Positions 52,469-64,000 of a stretch of DNA of 64,000 bases are shown here, in pieces (position 1 is the first letter of the stretch; every line of letters starts with the position of its first letter). The translations under genes and the position numbers were made by a program. Under the pieces are notes generated by a model. That model was not told the origin of the DNA. It did not search any database and was given only the letters and a program-made list of their open reading frames with translations. Source of the stretch: Amaranthus tricolor (Eukaryota; Streptophyta; Magnoliopsida; Caryophyllales; Amaranthaceae). The stretch lies in assembly GCF_026212465.1 (NCBI RefSeq), contig NC_080055.1, positions 20,669,758 through 20,733,757 on the forward strand, given 5' to 3'.

Positions 52469-55400
52469 ATGGAACCCAAAATCGTTACTGGAAATGGTGG
52501 TTATACTCTTGATGATGTTCCTCACTTGTCTGATTATCTCTCTAATCTTCCTGTAATCTTTCTCCTTTAATTTTTTTTAATTTATTTTTAGTTGGGCATT
52601 TTTTGAGTTGATCTTAAATTGCTTAAATTTTATTTGGTGGTGGTAAGAATCCAACTCTTGTGAATGAAAGTCATGATCTTTAATTGCTTAATTTTCTTTA
52701 TATCATGATTTTGTTTGATTTTTTATGTTTTTTTGTATCATGATTATGTTGAATTTTGCAGACATACCCAAATCCACTACAAAACAATCCTTCATATTCG
52801 GTAACCAAGTAAGTAAACAATTTTTATCTGCTTAATTGATCAAAGTCCTTACTTATTCTCCTTTAATTTAATTTTTATGGGTTGTTTTCACTGCCATGTC
52901 TGTTTTAGTTGACTTGCCATTTTATTTTATTTATTTTTTTAAAAGGACCTTAAAAAATCGATGAAATATATAATGATTTTAATCAAATAAAATTTTATAT
53001 AGAAAAAGTTGCGATCTTCGTAGAAAGATCTAACAGTCTTCCCTCTATCACGTGGCTATTTGATACAATCTCCTCTTTGGGGTCTTTATTAGCAGAAGTG
53101 ACACCGTAATAACGTCATAATTTACTATTAAATTGATGACAAGACTCGAAACCCTCACTGTGAGACTTTAAAACCCTGGGTTGGATCGAACCTAATAAAT
53201 GGATAGGATAACTCTCTAATATATAGAAATAATGGATATTATTTGTAACTAAAAACGAAAAAAGCAAAAATAAGAGATTTAGGTTTACCATGAACCATAA
53301 GGTTGATAGTAGCTCCAAAATTAACAGTGAAAACTAAGGTTTTTTTAGAGAAAAAAAGGAGGGAGAAGAAATTTAGCTGACTTGCCACATATTCTTTAAT
53401 ACAATTATTAAATTCTTGAATTTCATGTCTTTCTCATCAGGCAATACTTTGTGGATGATGATGACACTGTTGTTCAAAAGGTTAGTCCTTTTTGCAGCTT
53501 ATGCCTTTCCACAAACCATTATTTGTGTTATTAGGAATTTTTATAAGTTTTTATTTAGTACTATAACTATAAAAGTATAGGCAAAATCAAGGATTATACA
53601 TAATAGCGAATAAGTTATGATTTTATTAAATCATATAAACCTTTTATTTATGTAAAGTTACAGATAATACTTGCTATCAAGGGTGATACGGAAACAGGGT
53701 AAGGTTGGTACATTCGACCCCCTCAAACTGTATGTGGGAGCCACTTAATGGCGTTGGGGGTACTGGATTGTTGTTGTTGAGATTGACAAGGTTATGTTCT
53801 CTGATTTTATAGGCTGTTCAACATAAAGATGGTCCAAGAGGCTTACATTTTCGACGTCAAGGTCCTCGACAGAAGGTGATTGATTATTATTTTTGAACTT
53901 TTGGAAAGTGTGAAGGAAAATTATAAGCAATTGTGTAGTTATTAACTTCTTGTTCTGATTCTGAATCATAATTTAGGTGTATTATTCACCAGACGAAGTA
54001 ACGGCATGTATTGTTACATGTGGAGGTCTTTGCCCGGGCCTTAACACTGTAATCAGAGAGTTAGTTTGTGGGTTGGATTACATGTATGGAGTGAAAAACA
54101 TCTTGGGAATTCAAGTGAGTTTTTTTGTTAAAAAAATTCGAAGTATAATGACAAGAATCATGGTTTATTTGCTTGTTTCTTGTTAGTTTATGCACTTGAA
54201 TATGATGGATTTTGGTTAAATTCGGATATCTAGGGTGGCTACCAAGGGTTCTACGCTCGAAATACCATAACATTGACGCCTAAGTCTGTCGACAGTATCC
54301 ATAAACGGGGTGGAACTATCCTCGGTTCATCAAGAGGTGGCTATGTGCTTTCCAAAATAGTTGATAGCATACAGGACCGGCGTATTAATCAGGTAATATC
54401 GGGTTATTAGGTAGAGATTTAATGTGCGCGAGTGCGACTATGCTCAGAATCGAGAAAATCAAGATCAGTAAGGATATGACGTTCTCTGTTTTATGTGATT
54501 AGGTGTACATAATTGGAGGAGATGGAACTCAAAAGGGTGCGTCAGTTATATATCAGGTACTTAGTTTGAAAAAGTCTTTCAGTGCTTAAACTTATAGATG
54601 GTAACAGGGAAAGTATGACTAATATTTTCCATTCTTGCTTATTAGGAAGTACGAAAACGGGGTCTTAAGGTCTCGGTCATAGGAATCCCCAAAACTATTG
54701 ACAATGACATCCCGGTATATACCGCTTTTCTTTGACATCCCTCATTTTTGATATCACAACGGTAGTAGTATAATTGTTGTAGTGAAATTGCTTGTCCTGA
54801 TGAATTTATATTCTTTTTCTAGATCATCGACAAATCTTTTGGGTTTGATACAGCTGTGGAGGAGGCACAACGTGCTATAAATGCAGCACACACTGAAGCC
54901 GAAAGTGTTGAGAATGGTATCGGTCTTGTCAAGTTAATGGGTCGTGATAGCGGTAAGCTTACAAGTTTAGAAAAATCCTTGGAAGTGGTTTCTCATTACC
55001 CTAGAGTATCATAGGAAAAACTTTTGAAATAACGGGAGATCCATGCTATAGGATTCATTGCAATGTATGCAACCCTTGCTAGTCGAGATGTTGACTGTTG
55101 TTTGATCCCGGAATCACCCTTCTATCTCGAAGGGCCTGGCGGGCTCTATGAGTTCATTGCCAGAAAACTGAGAGACAACGGTCACATGGTTATTGTCGTA
55201 GCTGAAGGCGCTGGTGAGAAGCTTGAAGAACGAGATGCTTCTGGAAATAAGGCTTTTAAAGATGTTGGTCTCTGGTTGTCTCACACGATTAAGGTATTTT
55301 ATTCCTCGGCTTACGCCTGATCCAATGTACAGTGCCTACAGTCAATTGTGAAAATGTGGATTTAAACTAACCAATGTTCACTGGATTCTGATCTTCTGTA

Positions 55401-56450
55401 ACAGGAACATTTTGCCCAAACAAATCTGAACATAACTCTTAAATACATAGGTCAGTCCTTCGTTTTGCTTCCAGATTGTATGTTGGATGTAGAGGTGCTC
55501 AACGGGCCGGGTCGGATGTGTCACGTCGAATTCAAACGGAACGGGACTGGACGGGTCAAAGCCTGTTTAAACTTGACCCACTTTGACCCCTTTTCTAAAA
55601 ATTCATATAATAGTTTTTTTATTCTACTTTATGGCCCGTTGGATCGATCCACCTATGTATATAATAATAGTAATATCATATAAAAATATAAAAAAAGAAG
55701 TGGTAATTTTTTTTTTTGTGTGGCGCGGCCCTTTACACCAAGGTCTGATAATGGACCGACCCGTTATTGATCCGACACGCTAATGGTCTATTTAAATGTG
55801 ACCCGACCCTTGACCCGTTGGGTCGACCAGTCCCGTTAAACACCACTAGTTGTATGTACTAAATACTTGATTGTAAAGTGATTGAGTATGATTTTGTGGT
55901 TTATATTCAGACCCTACGTATATGATCCGAGCAGTTCCCGCAAATGCATCAGACAATGTATACTGCACAGTTCTCGCTCAAAGTGCCATTCATGGGGCCA
56001 TGGCTGGTTACACTGGTTACACTGTTGGGCCAGTTAATGGAAGGCAATGCTATATACCTTTCTATGTAAGTATTTTTCATTTGAATTTCAATTTGAAAAA
56101 TACATTCCAAACTGGGTTATTGAGATTTACTGAACTGAATTTGCTAAAAGAGCAGAAATTCTTAATAAATCAAGCAACATCTTAGTTAACACTAGTACTT
56201 ATGGTTACTATAATCTTTCTGTTAAATGCAGCGCATCATTGAGAAACCGAACAAGGTTGTGATCACGGACAGAATGTGGGCTAGGCTTTTATCTTCAACT
56301 AATCAACCGAGTTTTATGAATCCTCCCAAGGATACCGTTGTCGGTGGAAAGCCGACCGAGAGTATAATGCCATCCAATTCTTTTGAAAAGCCGAGTGAGA
56401 ATGAAAATCATGTCGATGATCAACATCCAGGTGTGAATGGATCTATATAG
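52469..56450 (+). CDS. PFK: ATP-dependent 6-phosphofructokinase, plant PFK3/PFK7-like
   Basis: Phosphorylates fructose 6-phosphate to fructose 1,6-bisphosphate in glycolysis. No transit peptide is seen, so it is probably cytosolic. Exons: 52469-52552, 52762-52808, 53441-53480, 53813-53875, 53977-54114, 54234-54392, 54503-54556, 54646-54714, 54823-54952, 55052-55293, 55405-55450, 55911-56065, 56232-56450, all in phase, 481 codons. Motifs: [10 protein letters not shown] (from 92; nucleotide-binding GG), GGDGTQKGA (182-190; Gly after GGD marks ATP rather than pyrophosphate use), [11 protein letters not shown] (208-218; catalytic Asp), [24 protein letters not shown] (256-268; substrate-binding MGR, with Asp where many plant copies have Tyr), [10 protein letters not shown] and [10 protein letters not shown]. 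Start: an in-frame TAA lies two codons upstream of the ATG. Intron 11 contains a hAT MITE. The gene is divergent from MPP alpha across the transposon block. Confidence 0.96.
55490..55848. mobile_element. hAT-type MITE in phosphofructokinase intron 11, 359 bp
   Basis: The ends tagaggtgctcaacggg and, inverted, tagtggtgtttaacggg match at 14 of 17. The flanking 8-mers are gttggatg (55482-55489) and gttgtatg (55849-55856), one mismatch. The interior is rich in GGGTC/GACCC motifs. The short open frames here are not genes. Splice sites on both sides are intact. Confidence 0.87.
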
Positions 56451-59091
56451 TAACAAAGTGGCTTTTACAATTTTGTTTTCGAGATTTTGGAAATGTCCGT
56501 TGTTTTGAGTAACAGCGGAGTTGAATAATTCGGTTTATACCTTGGATTGTATTTCTTTAATGCTTATGGTCGTGTAGGAGATGCCACAAGATTATCGCAA
56601 GGAATGCTCTCGACTAACCAAAATAAGTATCTAAAAATGGTTTCTATGCCAAAAAAATATAAGTTTCATGATTGTATTCATGTAAGTTATTTGTGTTAAA
56701 TAAGTTATTCGTTATTGCATGGGAAATGTTATATACATTCAACCATCAAACATGGTCTAGTCTACGGTTTGTTTGGGATTTTGGACAATACTGATATTAT
56801 ATGTTGTTTTTGAGTTTTGAGCATTAGTAGAATAGTAGTTTTACAATTAAACTCTGTCCAAATTATGTTCAAAAACCTGCCACATAATTACAAATAAAAT
56901 CTACAAAGGAAAACAAAAAATAAAATCGGGTACCCACGACTTATTCGAGTACTTGAATCAATTAGGCCGGAAAACGGGTCGTTAAAAAAAGATACCTAAT
57001 TAATCGAATATCCGCTAATGAACACCCCTATTTACAATAGACACTCAATAAATAGATACTCAATAACAAATATAACTAATATTATCTACAGTTTTAGGTT
57101 GTTTTATTGAATTATTTTACAATGGTCCATAATATCAAACTAGAAAAAACATTTGGCTTCATGGACATTGAAAGTTGAAACATTGGCTAAACATATAGTA
57201 TAATCAAGAAAAATACATAATTGCATGCATAAGATCTGATCTATTAATTAAATTTGATTTTCACTAACTTCAAAATAAATTTAAAATTATAAAAAAATTA
57301 ACATGAACATAAAATCTAATTGTAAATTGATCTGAGATATCTGACACAAAATCGAATACCTTTTCTTAGAACACTGATATAGAAATCATATGACATGGCT
57401 GCACGCATAATGATTACTTCTTATTTTATGCTTGAGAACTGAGATCTATAGGAAAGACCAATGAGCTAGTCTTTTGAGAGACTGATTTTTTAGGAGACGT
57501 ATAAGTCTAACCCATTAAAGATTAATACGTATTTATCGAATCTTGATGCCTACTTATATTATCCTTAATGCCTACTTATATTATCCTTAATGCCTACTTA
57601 TATTATTCTTAATGCCTACTTATTGTATCCTTAATGCATACTTTTAATATCTTAAATGTCTACTTATGTCATTCTTAATGCTCACTTATAATATTTTAAA
57701 AATATATAATGGATCGGGCCATTTAAAGATTTGTGGAGACCAATTATGCTTCCATGTTTTGATAGCATGGTCATCTAACATCTGATATCGGCTATTACTT
57801 AAGGATCTTGTCGATAACAAGATTTGGGAGATTGCTGATCAAATCTTGTTCATTAGGTTTATAAATCTTAGGGTTTTGAAGAGCCTTAGAAAATTCTATT
57901 CTCTACACTAAAAAAGTGCACTCCAAATTTTAAGTTTGGTTAGTCAAGAAGCCTAAGTAACGAAAGTATATACTATATCTTTTTAATTCAAACAAAAAAA
58001 TAAATTGTAAATATGATACAGTTTAAGGTATATACGTTTATCCAAAAAAAAGGTATAAATGTTATTCATTAGATTCATTGGTATTTTAATCGAGAAGACT
58101 ATAAAATAGATGAATGAATAAATAATATAGGTAATTTAATTTTTAAAAAATGTTTGAACAACTAGTCTTTTAAGAGACTGTCATTTTGAATTTTTTAAAG
58201 AAGTCTCTCACGCCCAATTTATTAAATATTATTAAACTAAAAAATAATAATGGACTTACTAAATTAGAAATGGTCTCTCAAAAATAACATCTTTCACAAG
58301 AATTTGTGATGTTTTAAATATTTTTTAAATACCTAAACTTTTACTATTTTTTTGGTAAAGATATAATCCTAAATAAAAATTAACTTGATTAAGTTAAGGA
58401 CTATATTGTAATTTTATATAGCATTCTGATAAAACTTTGAAATTTTTTAGGAAAAAATAATTTAAAGATTTTACATTTAAGAATTAAAAAAATTATTCCT
58501 TGACTGCGCCAAAAAACTCTAAATTTGATTAATACCTTACCTAATTTTTCATAATGAGTTCAAGATTTCAAATGTATTCTCTGTTGGAAAATAATTCACA
58601 TATGATCTTACATAAAAAAATTAGAAAAATCGACTAATATATATGTATAATCTTGATGGACTAGTCCTATACACCAATCCGTGTTAGGATGAAAGCCTAT
58701 CAATTTTATGTGCCGTTAATTCTCTTATAGTGTGAGTCTTGTCATATACAAGCTCAATAATAAATTTATCATTTTCGATTAGCACGAATCTATATAGTAT
58801 TTAAATTGCCTTTTAAACGGCTTAATTGACATTCAATAACAAACAATGATCTGCAAATTCACATTAATAAGAAATACACGTAATTCAATTCAATGGGTCA
58901 TTTTACAATGATCGAAATAATTGAACCAAAGAACATTGAATCAGAGGACAAAACATGAAGTATTAAACTAAGCAAAATTCACAAATACAGAGAGGAAACC
59001 TTAGAACACTGATATAGATTTCATATATCACATGGCTTCAGGTGTTAGTTTCATATGAATGGGATACACTGAATACGATGATGATGATATA
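56451..59091. other. intergenic region between convergent phosphofructokinase and glutathione hydrolase genes
   Basis: It starts with the 3' UTR of the kinase and ends with that of the hydrolase. No gene is seen. It contains the 22-bp tandem array at 57542-57695. Short pieces like ctagtctttt(g/a)agagactg near 57464 and 58160 resemble ends of a dispersed plant repeat (GAGACGGTCTC type). Confidence 0.6.
57542..57695. repeat. 22-bp tandem repeat, about 7 copies
   Basis: The unit ttaatgcctacttatattat(cc) is repeated head to tail, nearly identical in the first three copies and increasingly diverged afterwards. Confidence 0.88.
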
Positions 59092-62000
59092 TCAGATGGC
59101 TGCAGGTCTTCCATCTTTTCTGGGATCACTTACTGCAGTAAGAGTTCCTAAATATGTATCACCAATAAACTTCCTTCCCGTTTTGTGGCCCAAATCAACA
59201 GAACTTTCAAATGTTTGTACAATAAGCTGGCAGATTGCTGCAATTCCTATAGGCTTCACTTGATGACCCCTCTTTTCCAAGAACAATCTTGTTTGTTCGG
59301 GGAGTTCGATGTGCTCCCCGTCAAGGACAGTCACATTCTCATATGACACTACATTTGGAATAAGCTGCACAACACAAAGTTGGAAATTTTAGCAAAAGAT
59401 CTTGGGATGGTTTATTTTATATCGATGAATTAAAGATGGTGCACACACTTTATAAGTCATCAAAGTTATTTCTCTCATTGTCATGGTTTTGAAATGGTAT
59501 CTCTTTGGCTTATGGAGTGTGTGCAACTGGTATTCATAATAAATCTAACCTAATTTACTAATACTTGAGGAAAAAAAGATATTCGAAACCTTATGATAGA
59601 CTCTTGCACTTTGAACAGCCGTAAGAGGATCCATTCCCTGAATAAAATGGTTGAGGAAAACCTGGATCACTGCTGGAATTATGTTCATCCCACCACTACC
59701 ACCAATGACTCCAGCCAATTGATCATCCTGTCAATCAAACAAACTTGTTAGAGTATATAACATATTTTGGGGCCTCAACTATAAGCTTAAACTTTTAATT
59801 GACTCCAGCATGACAAGAGGTAACGCATTCAAATCTCAACCACTCCTCATTAAAAGTGGAATATTCAGTGCCGGGCGTAAGCAGGGCATTAGCTGCATCC
59901 ACACTTCTAACGCAAAGGGCTCTCATGTGAAAGGGCGCGTGTATATAACTTATACTAGGGCCTCAATCATAAGCTTAACCTTTTAATTGAGTTGGTTCTT
60001 TAACAAAATCAAAAACAACATCAAAATATCCGAAAGTATGAAAGGAGGAAAATATTTGATGTATAAAGTCATCATATATTTTACCTTGAGAATAACAAGG
60101 GGAGTCATGGAAGACAATGGTCTTTTCCCTGGTTGTATAAAATTTGCTGGAGCGGGTGGGAGAGTGTCAGGACTATCTTCTGTAGGAGTCGAAAAATCAT
60201 CCATTTCATTATTTAATACGATCCCAGTAGAAGGCGACAGTACTCCGCCTCCAAAAGGATAGTTTACGGTTGTTGTAACTGATACTGCATTTCTCTCTGC
60301 ATCAACAATGCAAAAATGGCTCGTTCCATTATCTTGTACTTGATTCCACCTACAATATCCAAGAATATATAATCATAAGACTGACTTTCTTGCCTTAGTT
60401 TTTTCTGTTTTAGTATACCAATTTGTGGGCCAAATGAAATATCCTTCCTTGTTTACCTGCTAAGGTAGTACTCAGGAGGGAAAGTTGTCTTATCATATAT
60501 CTTATGCCAAATTTCCTTTGCAAAAGACGGTGAAGTCATGTCGGACATATACTTAGTTACGTTAACAAAAGCAGGGTCACCCAAGTTCATTCGGATAGCA
60601 AGCATATGCTTCATTGCCTCAATCAGTCTATGTAAACCTAAAGGTCCTTCAATCGCATTGGTGCTTCCATAGTTACTAAGTATGTTTAAAATCTGTATTA
60701 CACCAGCAAAAGAAAAGAGAAGTTCTCAAATTTTCAACAAATTAAGCGTCTAAAACCACTCTATTAAGAGTTTTGTCCCACAAATTTCCTACTAACCGCA
60801 AATTTTAATTCATTCATGACATATAACTCAATGGAAGAATTTTCTTTTGCAAAAGATAAAGGGGTGTTTGGCAGATGGTTGATACCTAATAGCTAATAGT
60901 TGATAGAAAATTACAATGGCTAAGTTTGACTAACTGATTTTAAACCCGCTACTATGAGCAACTTGTTGAAAAACAACTTATTCCTAACAATAAGTTGTTT
61001 CAACCAACTGTTTTACCAAACATTAGCGTTAAATACTTTGACCACCCAACCCTCTATTTGTACCAAAATAAGCTGAAATTGTCCAATAAGCTATTTTGCC
61101 AAACACCCCAATAACTTAACGCACACAAACGTCACAAGAAAGCTAAGAGGACTAACCATGGCGATTCCCAATGTTCCGCTTGAAGGAGGTGGCATTCCGA
61201 GGATTCTATAACCCATTACATCAACTGTTAAAGCATTGTTTACTCTCACTTTGTAATTCCTGAGATCATCCATTGTTAGAATCCCACCAGCCTTTTTCAC
61301 ATCCTTCACCAACCTTTCACCAACAGTCCCATTGTAGAAAACTTCCGGTCCTTGTTCTGCTACAGCCTCTAAGCTTTCAGCAAGCTTTAGATTGTAGCAT
61401 ATATCTCCTGTCTGCAAGAGTTTCCCATTTGGTGCAAACACTTGCCTCAAGCCTGGATCTGCCTTAATAGTATTCTGGTGTTTAATGATGTCATTCCCGA
61501 GATAGCCATGAATTTTGAAGCCGTTTTTAGCTAACTGTATGGCAGGTTGGAAAAGAGTTTTCCATGGCAATCGGCCATACTTTTTCCATGCTTCGTGCAG
61601 ACCTGCTAGCTCTCCAGGTACACCCATTGACAAGGGGCCTGAAACCTTTGTCTTAGGATCATTCTTGTACATGTTCTGTACTTGTTAAAAATAGACACAA
61701 GATCACTATTGGGCAATCAATTTTTCAAAACAGATACAAGAACACCCTTATAGTTATTCTGATTTTGATTAAGACTGCACAAGTTTCTGCCAATTCTTAT
61801 CTAAGTTACAGCAACTTTTTGATTTCACGATAAGGTAAATCCCCGACAGACAAGAGGGAAAGGGAGAATTAATCAACTTGCGGGTGGTGAGAATTAACAC
61901 GCTAATCTACGTCTGACTGTTCATGACCAACAAAATGTAACACAAAATTGATTTCAAGTTTGCATGCAATCATCTTTCAGAGTAGGTGTCTATATGTATA

Positions 62001-63360
62001 ACAGTATAAGTCCTAGTAAGTTCTATCAACTAAAATAAGTTCGGATGATCAAACTCTTAGGTGAAATGCACACAGCCAAGACCATCAATTTATTTTTTGG
62101 GAAATTCTGTGTGGTAACCTGAGTTTTTGGCTTTTCCATAATTTTTTAAAAATCTGCATGGTGACCTTAAGCTTTCAATTTTTCCATGTGGTAGACAAAA
62201 TGTTAAGTTTTGGTTAAAATAAATACTTATTTCAACTAAATTTCGAAATATATATGGCGAATTAGGGTGATCATGATGCTTGTTTTCTGAAAAAAATGTC
62301 ATTATATTGGGTAAAAATGGTGTAAAATTAATAAAAAACTTCCATTTTGTTTACCACATTGAAAAAGTGGAAGGTCAAGGTCACCACATGAATTATAAAA
62401 AATGTTTGTCTACCATGTGGAAAAGCCGAAAATTCAAAGTTATTACATAGAATTTCCCTTTTTTGGTTTTATTTTGGAGCTTGATATCCCCATGAAGAGG
62501 ATCCGCCGAAGAATCTCATAACAAAGGTGTAATGTAGGCAAACTTGGATAGAGTATATAACATAAACTACGACTATAACCAAAACCTTAACCTAATATAT
62601 ATTATATACTCTATATATGCCTTACGTTTCTACAAAAGGTTGTTTCCAACATCATCAAAACAACAACAATAAAAATGTCAGAGTCTAAATTCCAAAATAT
62701 CGGGATAAGTTATATGAACTAACATATCAATTCCAATGATGGTCCACATCACTGTCACATGATTCACTAATCTCCTTATGAATCGCGAATCAAAAAAGCG
62801 AACTAACTGGTGAATAATATCAATTCCCAATTTATTTCGGTTTTCTGCTATCTCCTCCTCTAAATCTAAAATTTTCATATCCTATTTGGTCTTCCTCGCC
62901 CACGTTTTAAATCTCCCAAGTTCTTCAAAAGCATAAAATACAATACAAAGATAATAAGAGAAGAATAAGAAGGAACCTCAGATGCAGCTGCAGGAGCAGT
63001 TTCTCTCATATCAAAAGCTAAAGCTTCAGAAGTTGAAGCAGACCTAACAACCATGAAAGCTCCCCCACCAATCCCACTTGCCATTGGATTCACAACTCCA
63101 ACACATAATGCAGTTGCAACTGCAGCATCAATAGCGTGTCCTCCTCGTCGCAGCATCGATGCTCCAACCTTCGAGCAGCGGGCATCATCAGCTGCAACAA
63201 CCCCTTTAGCTGACTCCACAATCTCAGGGTCACCAATATGTACTTCCCCATTGAAATTCTGCTGTGTTTTTGACAACCAAGAAGTCTTGCTGCTCCCAAA
63301 AGCAAGGCCTACGGTTAGGCATTCCCAAAAAAGAAGGATTACAATTATGGGAACTTTCAT
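59092..63360 (-). CDS. GGT: gamma-glutamyltransferase / glutathione hydrolase
   Basis: Cleaves the gamma-glutamyl bond of glutathione and its conjugates, in plants mostly in the apoplast. Exons (minus): 63360-62977, 61675-61157, 60692-60457, 60349-60085, 59727-59590, 59364-59092, in phase, 604 codons. An N-terminal hydrophobic signal peptide or anchor (VPIIVILLFWECLTVGLAFG) precedes the large subunit (KGVVAADDARCSKVGASML, GGHAIDAAVAT, GIGGGAFMVV, DMRETAPAAAS, GVPGELAGLHEAW, MPPPSSGTLG). The autocatalytic cleavage site lies before Thr389 in DNGTSHFCIVD, the nucleophile of the small subunit. Also present: NNEMDDFSTP, RPLSSMTP and the oxyanion-loop GGSGGMNI (477-484). Arabidopsis GGT1/2 are somewhat shorter (about 570 aa). 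The extra length is mainly at the N-terminus. Introns 1 and 2 carry MITEs. Exon 1 retains the only plausible ATG. Confidence 0.95.
59771..59995. repeat. dispersed repeat in glutathione hydrolase intron 4
   Basis: The segment gggcctcaactataagctta…ttttaattga (about 59771) recurs in direct orientation as gggcctcaatcataagctta…ttttaattgagttgg (about 59957), enclosing about 150 bp. Relatives of the second copy (ttttaattgagttggttcct) occur at about 10158 in NAC intron 4. Nature unknown; possibly a MITE or LTR-derived fragment. Confidence 0.5.
60861..61109. mobile_element. MITE in glutathione hydrolase intron 2, 249 bp
   Basis: Perfect 13-bp inverted ends GGGGTGTTTGGCA. The non-coding interior has several AGCT/TTGTTGAA-like short inverted motifs. 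The GGGGTGTTTGG end is common among plant hAT-like MITEs. No clear target duplication is seen (left flank aagataaa, right flank aataactt), so the superfamily remains open. Confidence 0.75.
62099..62458. mobile_element. Mutator-type MITE in glutathione hydrolase intron 1, 360 bp
   Basis: About 40-bp inverted ends: the left starts gggaaattctgtgtggtaac and the right, inverted, gggaaattctatgtaataac, both reaching a shared ggcttttcca block. Further inside, tgcatggtgacctt has an inverted partner, aaggtcaccacatg. The target duplication is hidden in flanking T runs. Confidence 0.8.
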
Positions 63361-63943
63361 TATTTGGTGAAAATAGATTTAAGTTATGATTACTAGTCAG
63401 TAAACAAATGTATTTATACATAAAAATCTCATTTTGAAAAATTGGCCAAAGATTTCATTTTCATTATTGTTAGAGAGATCTTTTATTGGTGATGGATTAG
63501 TGGAAGGTCATAGGATTTCCTTTCAATAATAAATGTGGGTTGATTCGAAGAACAAAATTCCAGAGGGGCAAGGAAGTGGTTGAAAGATACTCTGTGTATA
63601 CAAACTCTATAAAGCTTAACAATTTGAAGTTTGCAACTTGTTAAATGTTTCACACCTACTTGTGAAACTTGTATAAAATTGAAAAAAGTTTGACAATGCT
63701 AATGAGCTAGTAGACCAACTTTTATCAGCCTCAACCTGAAAAAAATACTTCCTCTATTCCTAACAAATTTTCACAAGGAATTTTCACAAAAAATAAAATT
63801 TTTTGGATAGAGGATATAAATTTTATGGATGAAAAAAAGAGATAAATATTAAAAAAATATTAAAAATGTGTACCATGGACTGATATTTTCCTGCAACCGG
63901 GTTTTTTTTTCGTTTTTTTAAAAATTATTATTAATTTCATTTA

Positions 63944-63974
<31 letters not shown>

Positions 63975-64000
63975 AATAAGAAATTTTAAGGGGCAGTAAA
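63361..64000. other. upstream flank of the glutathione hydrolase gene
   Basis: Promoter-side DNA without a recognised gene. A MITE-end-like piece (cttcctctattcctaacaaa) lies at about 63750 and an (ATT)n run at 63946-63973. Confidence 0.5.

Noticed and set aside
59771..59995. Candidate solo LTR
   Set aside because: The direct repeats are only about 35 bp and lack TG…CA ends, primer-binding site and a target duplication.

Overview
The window looks like nuclear DNA of a flowering plant, very probably a eudicot. It is strongly AT-rich, with intron-split genes of plant families (a NAC transcription factor, a plant ATP-phosphofructokinase) and many plant-type transposons. I cannot name the species. 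Four host genes are supported, all with GT-AG introns whose reading phases join across every exon: a NAC075/SND2-clade NAC factor (minus, 14723 down to 9086, terminal exon not found), the alpha subunit of the mitochondrial processing peptidase (MPP, minus, 31837-21254, 13 exons, 508 aa), an ATP-dependent 6-phosphofructokinase (plus, 52469-56450, 13 exons, 481 aa) and a gamma-glutamyltransferase/glutathione hydrolase (minus, 63360-59092, 6 exons, 604 aa). They have no evident shared pathway. They are ordinary single genes in a repeat-rich region.

Layout. 1-9 kb: gene-free AT-rich DNA with a 213-bp TA microsatellite, a long-TIR Mutator-type MITE (4.1-4.5 kb) and a 5'-truncated RTE-type LINE with a 15-bp target duplication (5742-8647). 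9-16 kb: the NAC gene, with a hAT-type MITE in intron 4. 16-21 kb: no genes; a 966-bp hAT-type element with a perfect 8-bp duplication, a TAGT-rich minisatellite, and a 157-bp tandem array next to an 88-bp hairpin. 21-32 kb: MPP alpha. Its 6-kb intron 8 holds a decayed RTE LINE that was split by a 3.6-kb hAT element.

32-52 kb: about 20 kb of nested transposons separate the divergent MPP and phosphofructokinase promoters. A plant-mobile-domain fragment is interrupted by a complete 8157-bp CACTA element (TAA duplication). Beside it a Mutator-like element (MULE) is split by a second, 6.15-kb CACTA element. The MULE carries a decayed transposase gene and, converging on it, a GRF-zinc-finger gene. 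The second CACTA carries a deleted transposase and a Ulp1-like cysteine protease. 52-64 kb: phosphofructokinase and glutathione hydrolase genes with MITEs in their introns.

Nothing here is an obvious new defence or metabolic system. The most unusual features are the GRF-zinc-finger ORF at the mudrB position of the MULE, the protease-bearing CACTA element, and the fully resolvable nesting history. All calls come from reading the sequence by eye and from recalled family motifs. No database search was run.
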